Assembly (NCBI GenBank): GCA_034509735.1 | Contig: JACGWO010000003.1 | Location: 6,944,001-7,008,000, forward strand | Length of the DNA: 64,000 nt | Reading direction: 5' to 3' | DNA from: Sesamum alatum | Taxonomy: Eukaryota > Streptophyta > Magnoliopsida > Lamiales > Pedaliaceae | Part shown: piece after piece, positions 22,888-34,232 of the stretch | How the letters are laid out: the number at the start of each line of letters is the position of its first letter | Numbering within the stretch: position 1 is the first letter of the stretch | Notes under the pieces: generated by a model | Told to the model about the DNA's origin: nothing | Databases searched by the model: none | What the model saw: only the letters and a program-made list of their open reading frames with translations | Translations under genes and position numbers: made by a program

Positions 22888-25800
22888 TGTTAGAATAGGT
22901 GACTCGAAAACCAATAGGTTTGGCGATTTGTAACCTATTATACAACTCGATGTAAATGTAATATTATTATGTGATGAATAAAATGAGCATTCGTCACTCT
23001 TGGTGCTTACTTTGTTGCGCTCATTTCACATTTGTTAAAACGGTGTTTTTACTTATATCGCAACAAAGCCCACAAACCAAGGTTAACAACTCATGCAGTT
23101 GGGCCACGCATTGGATGGTGGTCATGAAACCAACTGATTTAGAGTTAGGTTTGAAACGTTCCAAGTCGTGGACCTCGAGACAGGGCATCGAGAGTCCTAT
23201 TGAGACTTGCATCAAGAGTCGTGTTCATTGGATGAGTGTCGTATTTCATTAGCAACAGGCATGGGACGTCTATAAGATCTTGATGGGTTGGTCGACTGGG
23301 ATCGAGCTGACTGGACTGACTCGCAGGGATCATCATATGGAAGCGTTGCAGGCTTGGTCGGTATGATTGAATTTCTCCGGTTTCGATAGTACGGGAGTAG
23401 TCCTCAGACTTGAGGGATCATGGTAGTCGTATGCATAGGATGGTTGTATCTTGAATCTGGCGAGAGGTGATCATTTTGTAAGATGATCATCATAAGCCGT
23501 GTCTAGTGCAGTCGGAATATGTAGCGAGGACGGTGGATTCCAAGAAGAGGATCCGTCCCTTGTCAGTATGTGACTGAGGTATCTCTTATGCACTCAGAGA
23601 CATGTTCATGCTGTTTAAAGCTGTGACCACAGTGGTTGGTCAAATGGCTTCTGTTTCAATGCAACGAAGCATACGTAATCTCGAGTATTAAGCATATATG
23701 CCTAGTCAAGAATCAGAACCGACGCCCAATTCCATACCCTCGACTAACGCCGGGAGACAGTAGACGAAAGGACTGTACCCGTACGGAATCGGTGCCTAAA
23801 TGTTCACGCCAATTCACCTAGTCTCTAGTGCTATGTGTTGGAATAGGTGACCAGAAAGCCAATAGGTTTGGTAATTTGTAACCTATCCGACAACTTGATG
23901 TGAATGTAATATTATTATGTGATGAATAAGATGAGTATTCGTCACCAATGGTACCTTCTTTGTTGCGCTCATCTTACATTTGTTAAAATGGTATTTAACT
24001 TATATCGCAACAAAGCCCACAGACCATGGATAACAACTCGTGCAGTTGGGCCACGCATTGGATGGTGGTCATGAAACCAACTGATTAAGAGTTGGGTCTG
24101 AAACGTTCCAAGTCGAGGACCTCGAGACAGGGCATCGAGAGTCCTATTAAGACTTGCGTCAAGAGTCGTGTTCATTGGATGAGTGCCGTGTTTCATCGGC
24201 GACAGGCGTGGGACGCCTACACGATCTTGATGGGTTGGTCGACTGGGGTCGAGCCGACTGGACTGACTCGCGGGGATCATCATATGGAAGCCTTGGAGGC
24301 TTGGTCGGTATGATTGGTTTTCCCCTGTTCCGATAGTACGGGAGTAATCCTCAGACTTGAGGGTTCATAACAGTCGCGTGCACAGGACGGCTGTATCTTG
24401 GATCTGGCAAGAGGTAATCATTCTGTAAGATGATTATCATAAGCCTTGTCCAGTGCAGTCGGAATGTGTAGCGAGGACGGTGGATTCCAAGAAGAGGATC
24501 CGTCCCCTGTCAGTATGTGACAGAGGTATCTCCTATGCACTCGGAGACACGTTCATGCTGTTTGAAACTGTGGCCACAGTGGTTGGTCGAACAGGGAATG
24601 GTTTCCTGTGTCGACACAGTGAAGCATACGTGGTCTCGAGTATTAAGCATAGATGCCTAGTCAAGGATGGGAACCGACGCCTAATTCCATACCCTAGACT
24701 AAGGCCGGGAAACGGTAGACGGAAGGATCGTACCCGTACGGAATCGGCGCCTAAATGTTCACGCCAATTCACCTAGTCTCTAGTGCCATGGACCGTTGCT
24801 AGACGGCCACCCATGGTAACGGGCCCTTGTGGGACACGGGCCCAAGTCTAGCTGAGGGTGAACCTAAAGGGTCACACAGAAATCACCGAGGAGGTTGAGA
24901 GATCGACTTGGAGTCAATCTCGAAGGATAAAATAAGTAATTGGATTACTTAAGGGAAAGTCCATTGGATGGACGGGCCGATATTGTATCGGGCTTTCATT
25001 TAATCGGTAAATTGGATTTTTCGATTAAATATGGAAGTTGAGATGTTGAGACGTTGGATCTTTTAATTGGATTAAAAGATCAACGGGAATAATTTAAGTG
25101 GACATTAAATTTGATTTAATATTGGGTTCGTCGTAATTGGATTACGATAAAACCCGGTCCGTTAAATTATACCCGAGAGGAGAAATAATTCCTAATTTAG
25201 AATAGGAAGAAGTTGGACTTCTTCCCTTAATTAAACATGGCCGACATGCTCCCTTGGAGGAAGCAAAATCAGCCCTGTTGCATGCTAGGTGGTATGTTGA
25301 CTTGTCTCTTTTGGAAAGAGACAAATCAACTCCAATCAAGCTCTTCCTTTTTGGTATGATTTGATCATACCATAAATTTTGGTAGGCTTGATTGAAGAAT
25401 TGATGGTGATTGATTGGAATGAATCTAGACATCCTTGGATGAACCTAGACACATTCCAATAATCACATTAATTATGTATATATATTAGAATATACAACAC
25501 CTAGCATAAGTGATTCATTATTCATCTTTTTCTAGGAAAAAGAGAAGACAAAAATCCTCTCCTCTCTCTCAAAATTTCGTGCTCCCTCCCTCTCTTACAC
25601 TTGTGTTCTTCACTTGATTTTGAATCAAGAAGAAGAACAAAGTAAGTTTAAGAGAACACTAATTCATAGTGTTCTTCTCTTAAACCGATTCCTTCCTAAA
25701 CCCGTTCTTTTCTAGCAAGAAGAACGCGTGTTTCTTCCGGTGTGGTGTGGATCACCTTTGGAGAATCCATACGTTTGGATTTCGTGAGCATTCCGGAGAA

Positions 25801-26552
25801 GGAACAACGCTAGTAGCCGGGAGCATACGGTAAACAATCAAAGGTAACGGTTTATTACGCTTTGATTGATTTCATTTGTATATTTATGCCCTATGTGTTT
25901 AAATATATGTTTTAATATTTACACATCCTACATCGAACGCCCGGTTGAGCACCCAAGGGTACACCCCTTGGGATTCGCGTATTTTGAATTTGATTTAAAT
26001 TTACGCACTTTTCTCGCTTTTCTCGCTTCCGCTCGCGCTCCCGGGCGGATCCGCTTGTCCTTCACTATGGACCGTTGCTAGACGGCCACCCATGGTAACG
26101 GGCCCTTGTGGGACACGGACCCAAGTCTAGCTGAGGGTGAACCGAAAGGGTCACACACAAATCACCGAGGAGGTTGAGAGATTGACTTGGAGTTAATCTC
26201 AAAGGATAAATAAGTAATTGGATTGCTTAAGGGATAGTCCTTTGGATGGACGGGTCGATATTGTATCGGACCCTCGTTTAATCAGTAAATTGGATTTTTG
26301 ATTAAATATGGAAAGTTGAGACGTTGGATCTTTTAATTGGATTTAAAAGATCAACGAGAATAATTTAAGTGGACATTAAATTGGATTTAATGTCTGGTTC
26401 ATCATAATTGGATTACGATAAAACTCGGTCCATTAAATTTGACCCGAGAGGAGAGATAATTCCTATTTTGGAATAGGAAGAAGTTGGACTTCTTCCCATA
26501 ATTAAGCATGGCCGAAATGCTCCCTTGGAGGAAGCTAAAATCAACCATGTTT
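22888..26552 (+). mobile_element. LTR-A 3' LTR, split by a solo LTR-A and cut by LTR-C
   Basis: The LTR follows its polypurine tract, is interrupted at 23836-26064 by another LTR-A, resumes at CTATGGACC, and ends at 26552, where LTR-C starts. The two visible parts are 22888-23835 and 26065-26552; about 750 bp of its 3' end is lost. Confidence 0.9.
23836..26064 (+). mobile_element. Solo LTR-A with perfect target duplication CTATG
   Basis: A complete 2229-bp LTR from TGTTGGAATAGG to TCCTTCA. CTATG is present on both sides (23831-23835 and 26065-26069). It sits inside another LTR-A, an LTR-in-LTR nest of one family. Confidence 0.95.
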
Positions 26553-27960
26553 TGTTAGAATAGGTGACCATGTAGCCAATCTTGGCAGGTGAAATGTAAC
26601 CTATATCTAGACAATTTTAAGGATTTGATATATTATTAATGAATAAAGAAGTGAAATTCATTTGGCATTACTTTGTTTGTGTTCACTTTATCTGCATTAC
26701 GTATCTATTCACTACGCAAACAAAGCCCACAGACTGAAAACGTATTTCGGGGACTGGGACTACGCTTGGAGGTAGGTTCATGAAATCAGTCCCTCCGAAT
26801 CAGTTTAGAAATCTCCAAGTCAAGGAATCTCGAAAATGGGTACCGAGATTCCCCTTGAGACTTGCACTAAGCATCTGTTGTGTTTCATCGACAGGTGACG
26901 ACAGTCGTCTAACCAGTGTTAGTGGGTTAGCCTGCTAGGGAGCAGCTGACTGAGGTGACACGCGGGAACCGTCTTACGGAGGACCGTGAGTAGGGTCGGC
27001 TGGGTATGACGTGTGCTCCCGGTTCCAACAGTATAGGTTAAGTCCTTTGACTTAAGGAACTGCTGAGTTTACCTGTATATCAGGGTTGTATCTTAGATAT
27101 GGTGAGAGATTGCCAAGATGCACTTGAGTAGTCATAAGCCATGTCTAGTGCACCTTCGATGTACAGAGTGACAGTAGTTTCCAAGAAAGGATCTGTGTCC
27201 TATCAAAAGGCATTGAGAGTTGAGTCTCACATATGCTCTGTGTCTTGTCCCTCAAATCTATGGCCACAGTAACTGAACAGAAGGGAAGGTTTCCCTTGCG
27301 GCGTTTAGTAAGGACAGACCGACACTTAGGTCCAAAATGGGTACCTGCATTTTCCGTGCCCTAGACCATAAGTGGTGAGAACGAAGACAGAAGGACGAGT
27401 ATACTGTTAGAGCCTAAATGTTCATCCCCGAATTTTCACCTGGTCTCTAGTGCCATGGACCGTTCCTAGATGGCCACGCATGGTGACGGGCGGATTCTAG
27501 GAATTCGACCGAGTCTACCTGAAAGGTGAACCTAAAGAGTCACACACAATCCACACAAATTAAGTATTTAATTTAGAATTAAATATTGGAGAAGAGGAAT
27601 GATTAAATTGGATTTAATCGGGTCCTTTATTTTCTTGGAGAATTAATTCTTTTTATTTGGTAAAAGGGATTAATCTAATAAATTAGATTTATTAGAAAAT
27701 TAATTTAATAGGCGTACAATAAATATTTATATTTATTATATTTATTTACTTAGCCTTTGGAATATTTAAATAGGTGTTAAATATTCCATTAAATTAAATC
27801 AACGGTTGAAATGGAAAGGGAGAGATGGATGGCTAGGATTAATTTGACTAGGTCAAATACTACTTTGACTAGGACTTTGACTAGGTCAAAATCCTAGTCA
27901 AAATAGTCTTCTTTAGAGTTGGAGTTTAAAGAGGATTAAACTCCTCCTCTATAAATAGTC
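26553..27960 (+). mobile_element. LTR-C 5' LTR, truncated just after the TATA box
   Basis: It starts TGTTAGAATAGGTGACCATG with left flank TGTTT and runs through the W-box array (27843-27903) to TATAAATA (27950-27957). It then passes into pol at a shared AGTC. R and U5 are gone. Confidence 0.9.
27843..27957 (+). promoter_or_regulatory. LTR-C W-box array and TATA box
   Basis: Six TTGAC[C/T] cores on both strands occur in about 60 bp, with repeats of TTTGACTAGGTCAAA, followed by TATAAATA about 45 bp later. Confidence 0.65.
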
Positions 27961-28645
27961 ATCCCCTATGCTTCTGCCGTAGGTAGCATCCAATATGCGG
28001 TCCACTGCACCAGGCCTGACATTGCTTACGCTTTGAGCATGACAAGCAGATATCAGTCTTGTGCAGGAGAGGCACATTGGAATGCTGTTAAGGGCATCCT
28101 TAAGTACCTAAGGAGGACTAACGAAATGTTCTTAGTCTATGGCAATGGAGAACTGATCCGGGAAGGCTTTAGCGACGCTAGCTTCCAGTCTGATGACGAT
28201 GATGCCAAGTCTTAATCGGGTTATGTATTCAGGCTCAATAGAGGAGCAGTGGCTTGGAAAAGTTCCAAACAAGCAACCACTGCTGACTCCACCACAAAGG
28301 CTGAATACATAGCAGCTTCAGAAGCTGCCAAGGAAGCGGTTTGGATGAGAAACTACATCCAAGAGTTGGGTGTGGTGCCTAGCATCGCCGAGCCCGTTGT
28401 CATCTTCTGTGATAACAACGGTGCAATAACGCAAGAAAAGGAACCGAGATCTCATCACCGTTCCAAACACATTCTTAGACACTACCATCTTCTAAGAGAA
28501 ATGGTAGGAAGAGGTGACGTTCGGATGGACCGAGTCAACTCAGGAGACAACACAACATATCCGCTGACAAAGCCTATGTCGCAGAGTGCTCATACGCAAC
28601 ATCTTGAGAAGATGGAGATTAGACAGGCGATTGGCTTTAAAGGTC
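27957..28645 (+). pseudogene. Copia RT end and RNase H, decayed
   Basis: The translation begins YASAVGSIQYAVHC and continues through the RNase H motifs SDASFQSDDD, a stop after DDAKS, AEYIAASEAAKEAVWM, IFCDNNGAI and HHRSKHIL to the C-terminus. The Asp, Glu and Asp of RNase H are kept. The end is altered (TTYPLTKP for the usual TADPLTKP). It joins the truncated LTR-C directly, so gag, protease, integrase and most of RT were deleted from this LTR-C element. Confidence 0.9.
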
Positions 28646-28656
28646 AAGTGGGAGAT
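28646..28656 (+). other. Polypurine tract
   Basis: AAGTGGGAGAT lies immediately before the LTR-C start at 28657. Confidence 0.8.
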
Positions 28657-28844
28657 TGTTCAAATAGGTGACCATATAGCCCATCTTAGCGGGAAAATGT
28701 AATCTATGTCTAGACAATTTCAGTGTTTTGATAAATTTATTAATGAATAAAGAATTGAATTCATTTGGCATTACTTTGTTTGTATTCACTTTATCTGCAT
28801 TTCATATCTGTTCACCACACAAACAAAGCCTACGGACTAAAAAC
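28657..28844 (+). mobile_element. LTR-C 3' LTR, first 188 bp
   Basis: It starts TGTTCAAATAGGTGACC and breaks off at GGACTAAAAAC, where the 5' LTR of element 1 begins. The remainder of this LTR is not found after element 1. Confidence 0.85.
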
Positions 28845-30647
28845 TGTTGGAATAGGTGACCAGAAAGCCAATAGGTTTGGCAATTTGTAACCTATCCGAC
28901 AACTTGATGTGAATGTAATATTATTATGTGATGAATAAGATGAGTATTCGTCACCAATGGTACCTTCTTTGTTGCGCTCATCTTACATTTGTTAAAATGG
29001 CGTTTAACTTATATCGCAACAAAGCCCACCGACCATGGATAACAACTCGTGCAGTTGGGCCACGCATTGGATGTTGGTCATGAAACCAACTGATTAAGAG
29101 TTGGGTCTGAAACGTTCCAAGTCGAGGACCTCGAGACAGGGCATCGAGAGTCCTATTGAGACTTGCGTCAAGAGTCGTGTTCATTGGATGAGTGCCGTGT
29201 TTCATCGGCGACAGGCGTGCGACGCCTCCACGATCTTGATGGGTTGGTCGACTGGGGTCGAGCCGACTGGACTGACTCGCGGGGATCATCATATGGAAGC
29301 CTTGGAGGCTTGGTCGGTATGATTGGTTTTCCCCGGTTCCGATAGTACGGGAGTAATCCTCAGACTTGAGGGATCATGGCAGTCGCGTGCACAGGACGAC
29401 TGTATCTTGGATCTGGCGCGAGGTAATCATTCTGTAAGATGATTATCATAAGCCTTGTCCAGTGCAGTCGGAATGTGTAGCGAGGACGGTGGATTCCAAG
29501 AAGAGGATCCGTCCCCTGTCAGTATGTGACAGAGGTATCTCCTATGCACTCGGAGACACGTTCATGCTGTTTGAAACTGTGGCCACAGTGGTTGGTCGAA
29601 CAGGGAATGGTTTCCTGTGTCGACGCAATGAAGCATACGTGGTCTCGAGTATTAAGCATAGATGCCTAGTAAAGGATGGGAACCGACGCCCAATTCCATA
29701 CCCTAGACTAAGGCCGGGAGACGGTAGACGGAAGGATCGTACCCGTACGGAATCGGCGCCTAAATGTTCACGCCAATTCACCTAGTCTCTAGTGCCATGG
29801 ACCGTTGCTAGACGGCCACCCATGGTAACGGGCCCTTGTGGGACACGGGCCCAAGTCTAGCTGAGGGTGAACCTAAAGGGTCACACACAAATCACCGAGG
29901 AGGTTGAGAGATCGACTTGGAGTCAATCTCGAAGGATAAAAATAAGTAATTGGATTACTTAAGGGAAAGTCCATTGGATGGACGGGCCGATATTGTATCG
30001 GGCTTTCGTTTAATCGGTAAATTGGATTTTCAATTAATTATGGAAAGTTGAGACGTTGGATCTTTTAATTGGATTAAAAGATCAACGGGAATAATTTAAA
30101 TGGACTTTAAATTGGATTTAATGTTGGCTTCGTCGTAATTGGATTACGATAAAATCCGGTCCGTTAAATTATACCCGAGAGGAAAAATAATTCCTATTTT
30201 GGAATGGGAAGAACTTGGACTTCTTTCCTTAATCAAACATGGCCGACACGCTCCCTTGGAGGAAGCAAAATCAGCCATGTTTCATGCTAGGTGGTATGTT
30301 GACTTATCTCTTTTGGAAAGAGACAAATCAACTCCAATCAAGCTCTTCCCTTTTGGTATGATTTGATCATACCATAAATTTTGGTAGGTTTGATTGAAGA
30401 ATTGATGGTGATTGATTGGAATGAATCCAGACATCCTTGGATGAACCTAGACACATTCCAATAATCACATTAATTATGTATATATATTAGAATATACAAC
30501 ACCAAGCATAAGTGATTCATTATTCATCTTTTTCTAGGAAAAAGAGAAGACAAAAATCCTCTCCTCTCTCTCAATTTTCGTGCTCTCTCCCTCTCTTACA
30601 GTTGTGTTCTTCACTTGATTTTGAATGAAGAAGAAGAACAAAGTAGG

Positions 30648-30685
30648 TTTAAGAGAACACTAATTCATAGTGTTCTTCTCTTAAA
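30648..30685 (+). other. R-region hairpin of LTR-A
   Basis: Left arm TTTAAGAGAACACTA pairs with TAGTGTT and CTCTTAAA, 15 bp in all with one 3-nt bulge (CTT). The loop is ATTCA. It lies downstream of the presumed promoter. Confidence 0.55.
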
Positions 30686-30951
30686 TCGATTCCTTCTAAA
30701 CCCATTCTTTTCTAGCAAGAAGAACGTGAGTTTCTTCCGGTGTGGTGTGGATCATCTTTGGAGAATCCATACGTTTAGATTTCGTGAGCATTCCTGAGAA
30801 GGAACAACGCAAGTAGCCGGGAGCATACGCTAAACAATCAAAGGTAACGGTTTATTACGCTTTGATTGATTTCATTTATATATCTGTGCCCTATGTGCTT
30901 AAATATATGTTTTAATATTTACACATCCTACATCGAACGCCCGATTGAGCA

Positions 30952-30972
30952 CCCAAGGGTACACCCCTTGGG
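30952..30972 (+). other. Near-terminal LTR hairpin (LTR-A version)
   Basis: A perfect 8-bp stem: arm CCCAAGGG, loop TACAC, arm CCCTTGGG, about 90 bp before the LTR end. Confidence 0.6.
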
Positions 30973-31065
30973 ATTCACGTATTTTGAATTTGATTTAAAT
31001 TTACGCACTTTCCACGCTTTCTCGCTTCCGCTCGCGCTCCCGGGCGGATCCGCTTGTCCTTCAAG

Positions 31066-31077
31066 TGGTATCAGAGC
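31066..31077 (+). other. Primer-binding site (initiator tRNA-Met)
   Basis: TGGTATCAGAGC starts two bases after the LTR end, matching the usual tRNA-iMet site of plant copia elements. Confidence 0.95.
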
Positions 31078-31318
31078 CCGGTTCGATGTAAGGGGCATAG
31101 ATCTATGTGTTTGGCATAATCTACTTGCTTTTAAATGGCTTTATTGGCATGTTAGATTACATAAATATATGAATAATATGATGATTCAATTGTTTGGATT
31201 TAATGAACTTTTGGCATGCTTAATTTTGTTAGATTGGATCTAAAATTGCATGCTTATTTTCAGAATAATATTAATGTTATTATGCTGAAACAGTTTTGAA
31301 AAATAAAAAAAAATTGGG

Positions 31319-31460
31319 ATCGGTCGGCAGCGGCCGCGCGCAGGCGGGCGCCTGCGCACGCTGTGCGCAGCCGGCCGCTGCCAGCGCGCGGCACAGAGCG
31401 TGCGCGCGTGCGCTGCCCTGTGCGCGCGGGCGCCAACCAGCACAACGGCTGGGCCGTTTT
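31319..31460 (+). repeat. GC-rich leader cassette
   Basis: About 140 bp of CpG-rich sequence with many GCGCGC words lies between AT-rich flanks. The flanks match those of the cassette at 2680-2907, but the body differs in length and order. Confidence 0.65.
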
Positions 31461-32416
31461 GTGCCGTTTTTCGACTTTTTTTGGAAAATTCGATTTTCTG
31501 TATTTTCTGCACAATATTCTGAAAATATATTAATTTTGCATTTTTGATTTTGGAATAATTGGATTATTCCTTGGATTAATTTTGCTTAATTAATTTTGGA
31601 TTAATACATGCATTGGATGCATTGTGTAAAATCTCCATTAAATTTGAAATTTGAATTTTGCATATTATTTATATGTTTATGCTTTTGTGATGTTGGACAT
31701 CACTTGGATATTTGGAATAGCCATTGGTTTTATTGCATGATTATTTGGAATAATATGTTATATGTGAGTTGATGGAATCAACATGGGATGATCACAAAGC
31801 CCTAGACCTTGTGTATGGATGAATGAATGTTTATTTATTTTTCTGTTGGGTGGGGCCTGCGTGCCTCTTGTTTTTGGGACTATCATCTCCCGTATTTTCA
31901 GCCTCATGATGTTAAGCCTTGTTTTCTTTATTACCGATGTATTACTTTCAGTTGTAATGAGAGTAGATAGGATTGGTGAGGTTTCAATTTTAACAAGCAA
32001 TTGGAGTCGGAGACCCCAAGGAGGAGCATCAAGGCGTGAAACAAGAGCACTATAAGGCCCATTGGAATGACAATGGGTATATTACTATTGTAATAATTTA
32101 GGACCATCCTAGACAGACCATAGACTCACTGCGGGCTCAGTGGGTCGCATAGGTTGGGCTTGTGATCATCCTAACAGGGGTATGCTATGTTTTATGCATG
32201 CGGCATTTTTTATTTATCGCTTTAAATATTGGATATTTATGCATGCCAAAACACCATAATGTGATGAGGTCTCGGTCACACTTAAACTCTCATTTGGTTG
32301 GATCAAATTAAATATTAGGCCCAGAACGGACTTGGATCAAAATGGTATTTTGGTCTGTCCGAGTCTTCCATCCACAACAATGTGGTGAGGAAGCTACCAC
32401 TACCCAAGTGTGGTCT

Positions 32417-32509
32417 CACGAGTCGTGGCACACTTGGAATAGGGGAAAGTTGCACTATTGTTGTGAACAAAAAGACTGCGCTCGCTGTTTCCCTGTCTCA
32501 CGAGTCGTG
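32417..32509 (+). promoter_or_regulatory. Paired CACGAGTCGTG palindromes
   Basis: The 11-nt palindrome occurs at 32417-32427 and 32499-32509, 82 bp apart, each preceded by TCT. The same pair recurs in the other leaders with 80-bp spacing. A role in RNA dimerisation or packaging is speculation. Confidence 0.5.
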
Positions 32510-32875
32510 GGGGCGACAGTTTGAGGCATGATTTGGTTGATGGGTCGGGCCAACACTGAGTAACATGGTTCGCTTGTAGTCCTCGGGACCATGTGAATAG
32601 GTGAGGCAAAATATCTTGGGAATCTCATTGGATGAGAATGATATTGGATATCTCCCACGAGGTCTTCTTCATGTGAATCGTAAAAGCGGGGCATGGAGAT
32701 TACGCTTGTGGATCCCAAGCCCACTAGGAAATGGTTTCCCGAAACTCCGCTGGAGAGTGGCGGACTTTCGTATAAATAGTGGGAGGGTTAAAGACTAAAA
32801 GACCAAGTCTTCAAGTTGAACAATAATATTATCATCATCTGTTAATTTCTGCTTTACATTTTCATTAACGTAGAT

Positions 32876-34232
32876 ATGTCTAAGAACCCGTTAACCATGA
32901 TTCTTGAGACTAACAAATTCAACGGAACGAACTACTCGGACTGGCTGAGAAACCTGAGGATTGTCCTCGATCTCGAGAACCAAGGCTACGTCTTGGACGC
33001 GCCGCCACCGAGCAACTTACCGGAGGGGTCCACGCCTGAAGAACGTTTGACGTTCGAGAAATGGCATGAGGACAACCGGAAAGTACGCAGTATCATACTG
33101 GCTTCGATATCTAATGACATCCAGAAGCAGTATGAGTGGCTGGACAACGTCTCCGCCATAATGCTCCGCATGAACGAGGTTTATGCGGTTCCGGATAGGC
33201 ATATTAGATATACCGCCACAAAAGCATTCTTTGGCACCAAGCTCGCTGAAGGAGCGTCTGTACAGAGTCATGGGGTCAAGATGCTCTCCCTAGTGGAGAA
33301 ACTCGAGGACCTTAAAGCTGGGCTTAACAATGACACGTACATTGACGTGATCCTCCAGTCGCTTCCTCCATCCTATGACGCGTTTATTGTAAACTACAAC
33401 ATGAACGGACTTGAGAAGTCTATTCATGAGTTGATCAACATGCTGGTCCAATACGAGGCAACGACCCACAAGTCGGCACCGACGGTATTGATAGGAGAGG
33501 CTTCGACCTCCAAGGCGAATGGAAAGAGGGCCAGACGCTGGAAGAGGAAGAAGGGCAAAGGGAAGACGGTTGTGGCCCCTGCTCACGCTCCGGGCGTCCC
33601 TGTTGCTCCGGTTGGACCGAGCAAAGAGAAAGGGAAGGCCCGTGGTTCTCAGCGGTCCAAGGCAAATGATGTCTGCATGCATTGCCAAGGGAAAGGGCAT
33701 TGGAAGTTAATGGTTGAAGTTAATATGATTACTAATTCTGCTTCATGGGTATTGGATACCGGGTGTGGTGCTCACATCTGCAATGATTTGCAGGCACTGC
33801 AAAGAAGCAGAAGGCTAACCAAGGATGAGATGATCCTGAGGCTAGGCGATGGCAAGGCCGTTGCTGCGGAGGCCGTAGGATCACTAGAGTTAGCCATTAG
33901 TAGTCATGTTAGGATTGTACTGAACGTCTGTTTCTATGTACCTAGCATGATTAAAAACATTGTTTCCATCCCGGTTCTTGATAAGGAGGGATATGAATTT
34001 ACCATCAATAAAAACGGTTTTTTCATTATCAAAGATGGTATTTCTCATTTGCTTGGTACATTGGTCAACGGTCTGTACATACTTCAACAGTCTAATTGGA
34101 TTATGACTGCAGAACACAAACGAAAACATGATGATCATAATAACGCACAGATATGGCATGCGAGGTTAGGTCATATCTCTAAAGATAGGATAAGAAGGTT
34201 GGTGGAATTAAAGAGTCTAGAAAATAGACGAT
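32876..34232 (+). pseudogene. Element 1 gag and protease (and start of integrase)
   Basis: The ATG at 32876 begins MSKNPLTMILETNKFNGTNY, a copia Gag of the Tork/Angela-like sort that would form the cytoplasmic particle around the RNA. The zinc knuckle near residues 267-280 has only CMHCQGKGHWK: the last Cys and about twelve residues are missing in frame compared with element 2 (CINCRAKGHWKREC). The aspartic protease active site LDTGCGAH is at about residue 293. The integrase start HARLGHISKDR is present. A frameshift at about 34215-34235 throws the frame off before PTCESC; the shifted frame stays open to 34372. Loss of the knuckle would be expected to impair RNA packaging. Confidence 0.9.

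Larger units (their letters stand above)
28845..31063 (+). mobile_element. Element 1 5' LTR (LTR-A)
   Basis: 2219 bp, TGTTGG...CTTCA. The conserved U3 core lies near 29792-29832. A TATATATA stretch near 30480 may be the promoter. Hairpins lie at 30648-30685 and 30952-30972. By eye it is closer to the solo LTR-A at 23836 than to its own 3' LTR. Confidence 0.9.
31064..32875 (+). other. Element 1 leader (5' untranslated, 1.8 kb)
   Basis: This runs between the 5' LTR and the gag ATG. It holds the PBS, a GC-rich cassette (31319-31460), a moderately conserved middle, two CACGAGTCGTG palindromes and a conserved purine-rich stretch (CGTAAAAGCGGGG near 32680). Only short, unrecognised frames occur. 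A leader this long would need reinitiation, shunting or internal initiation to reach gag; that is inference. Confidence 0.8.

Noticed and set aside
29462..29785. A 107-codon open frame beginning MQSECVARTV recurs in at least six LTR-A copies (with a 79-codon frame on the other strand).
   Set aside because: It lies in U3 upstream of the promoter, both strands are open, and differences between copies are mostly amino-acid changing. It stays open because the copies are close relatives, not through selection.
31066..31077. tRNA gene suggested by the tRNA-complementary word.
   Set aside because: It is only the 12-nt primer-binding site; no cloverleaf surrounds it.
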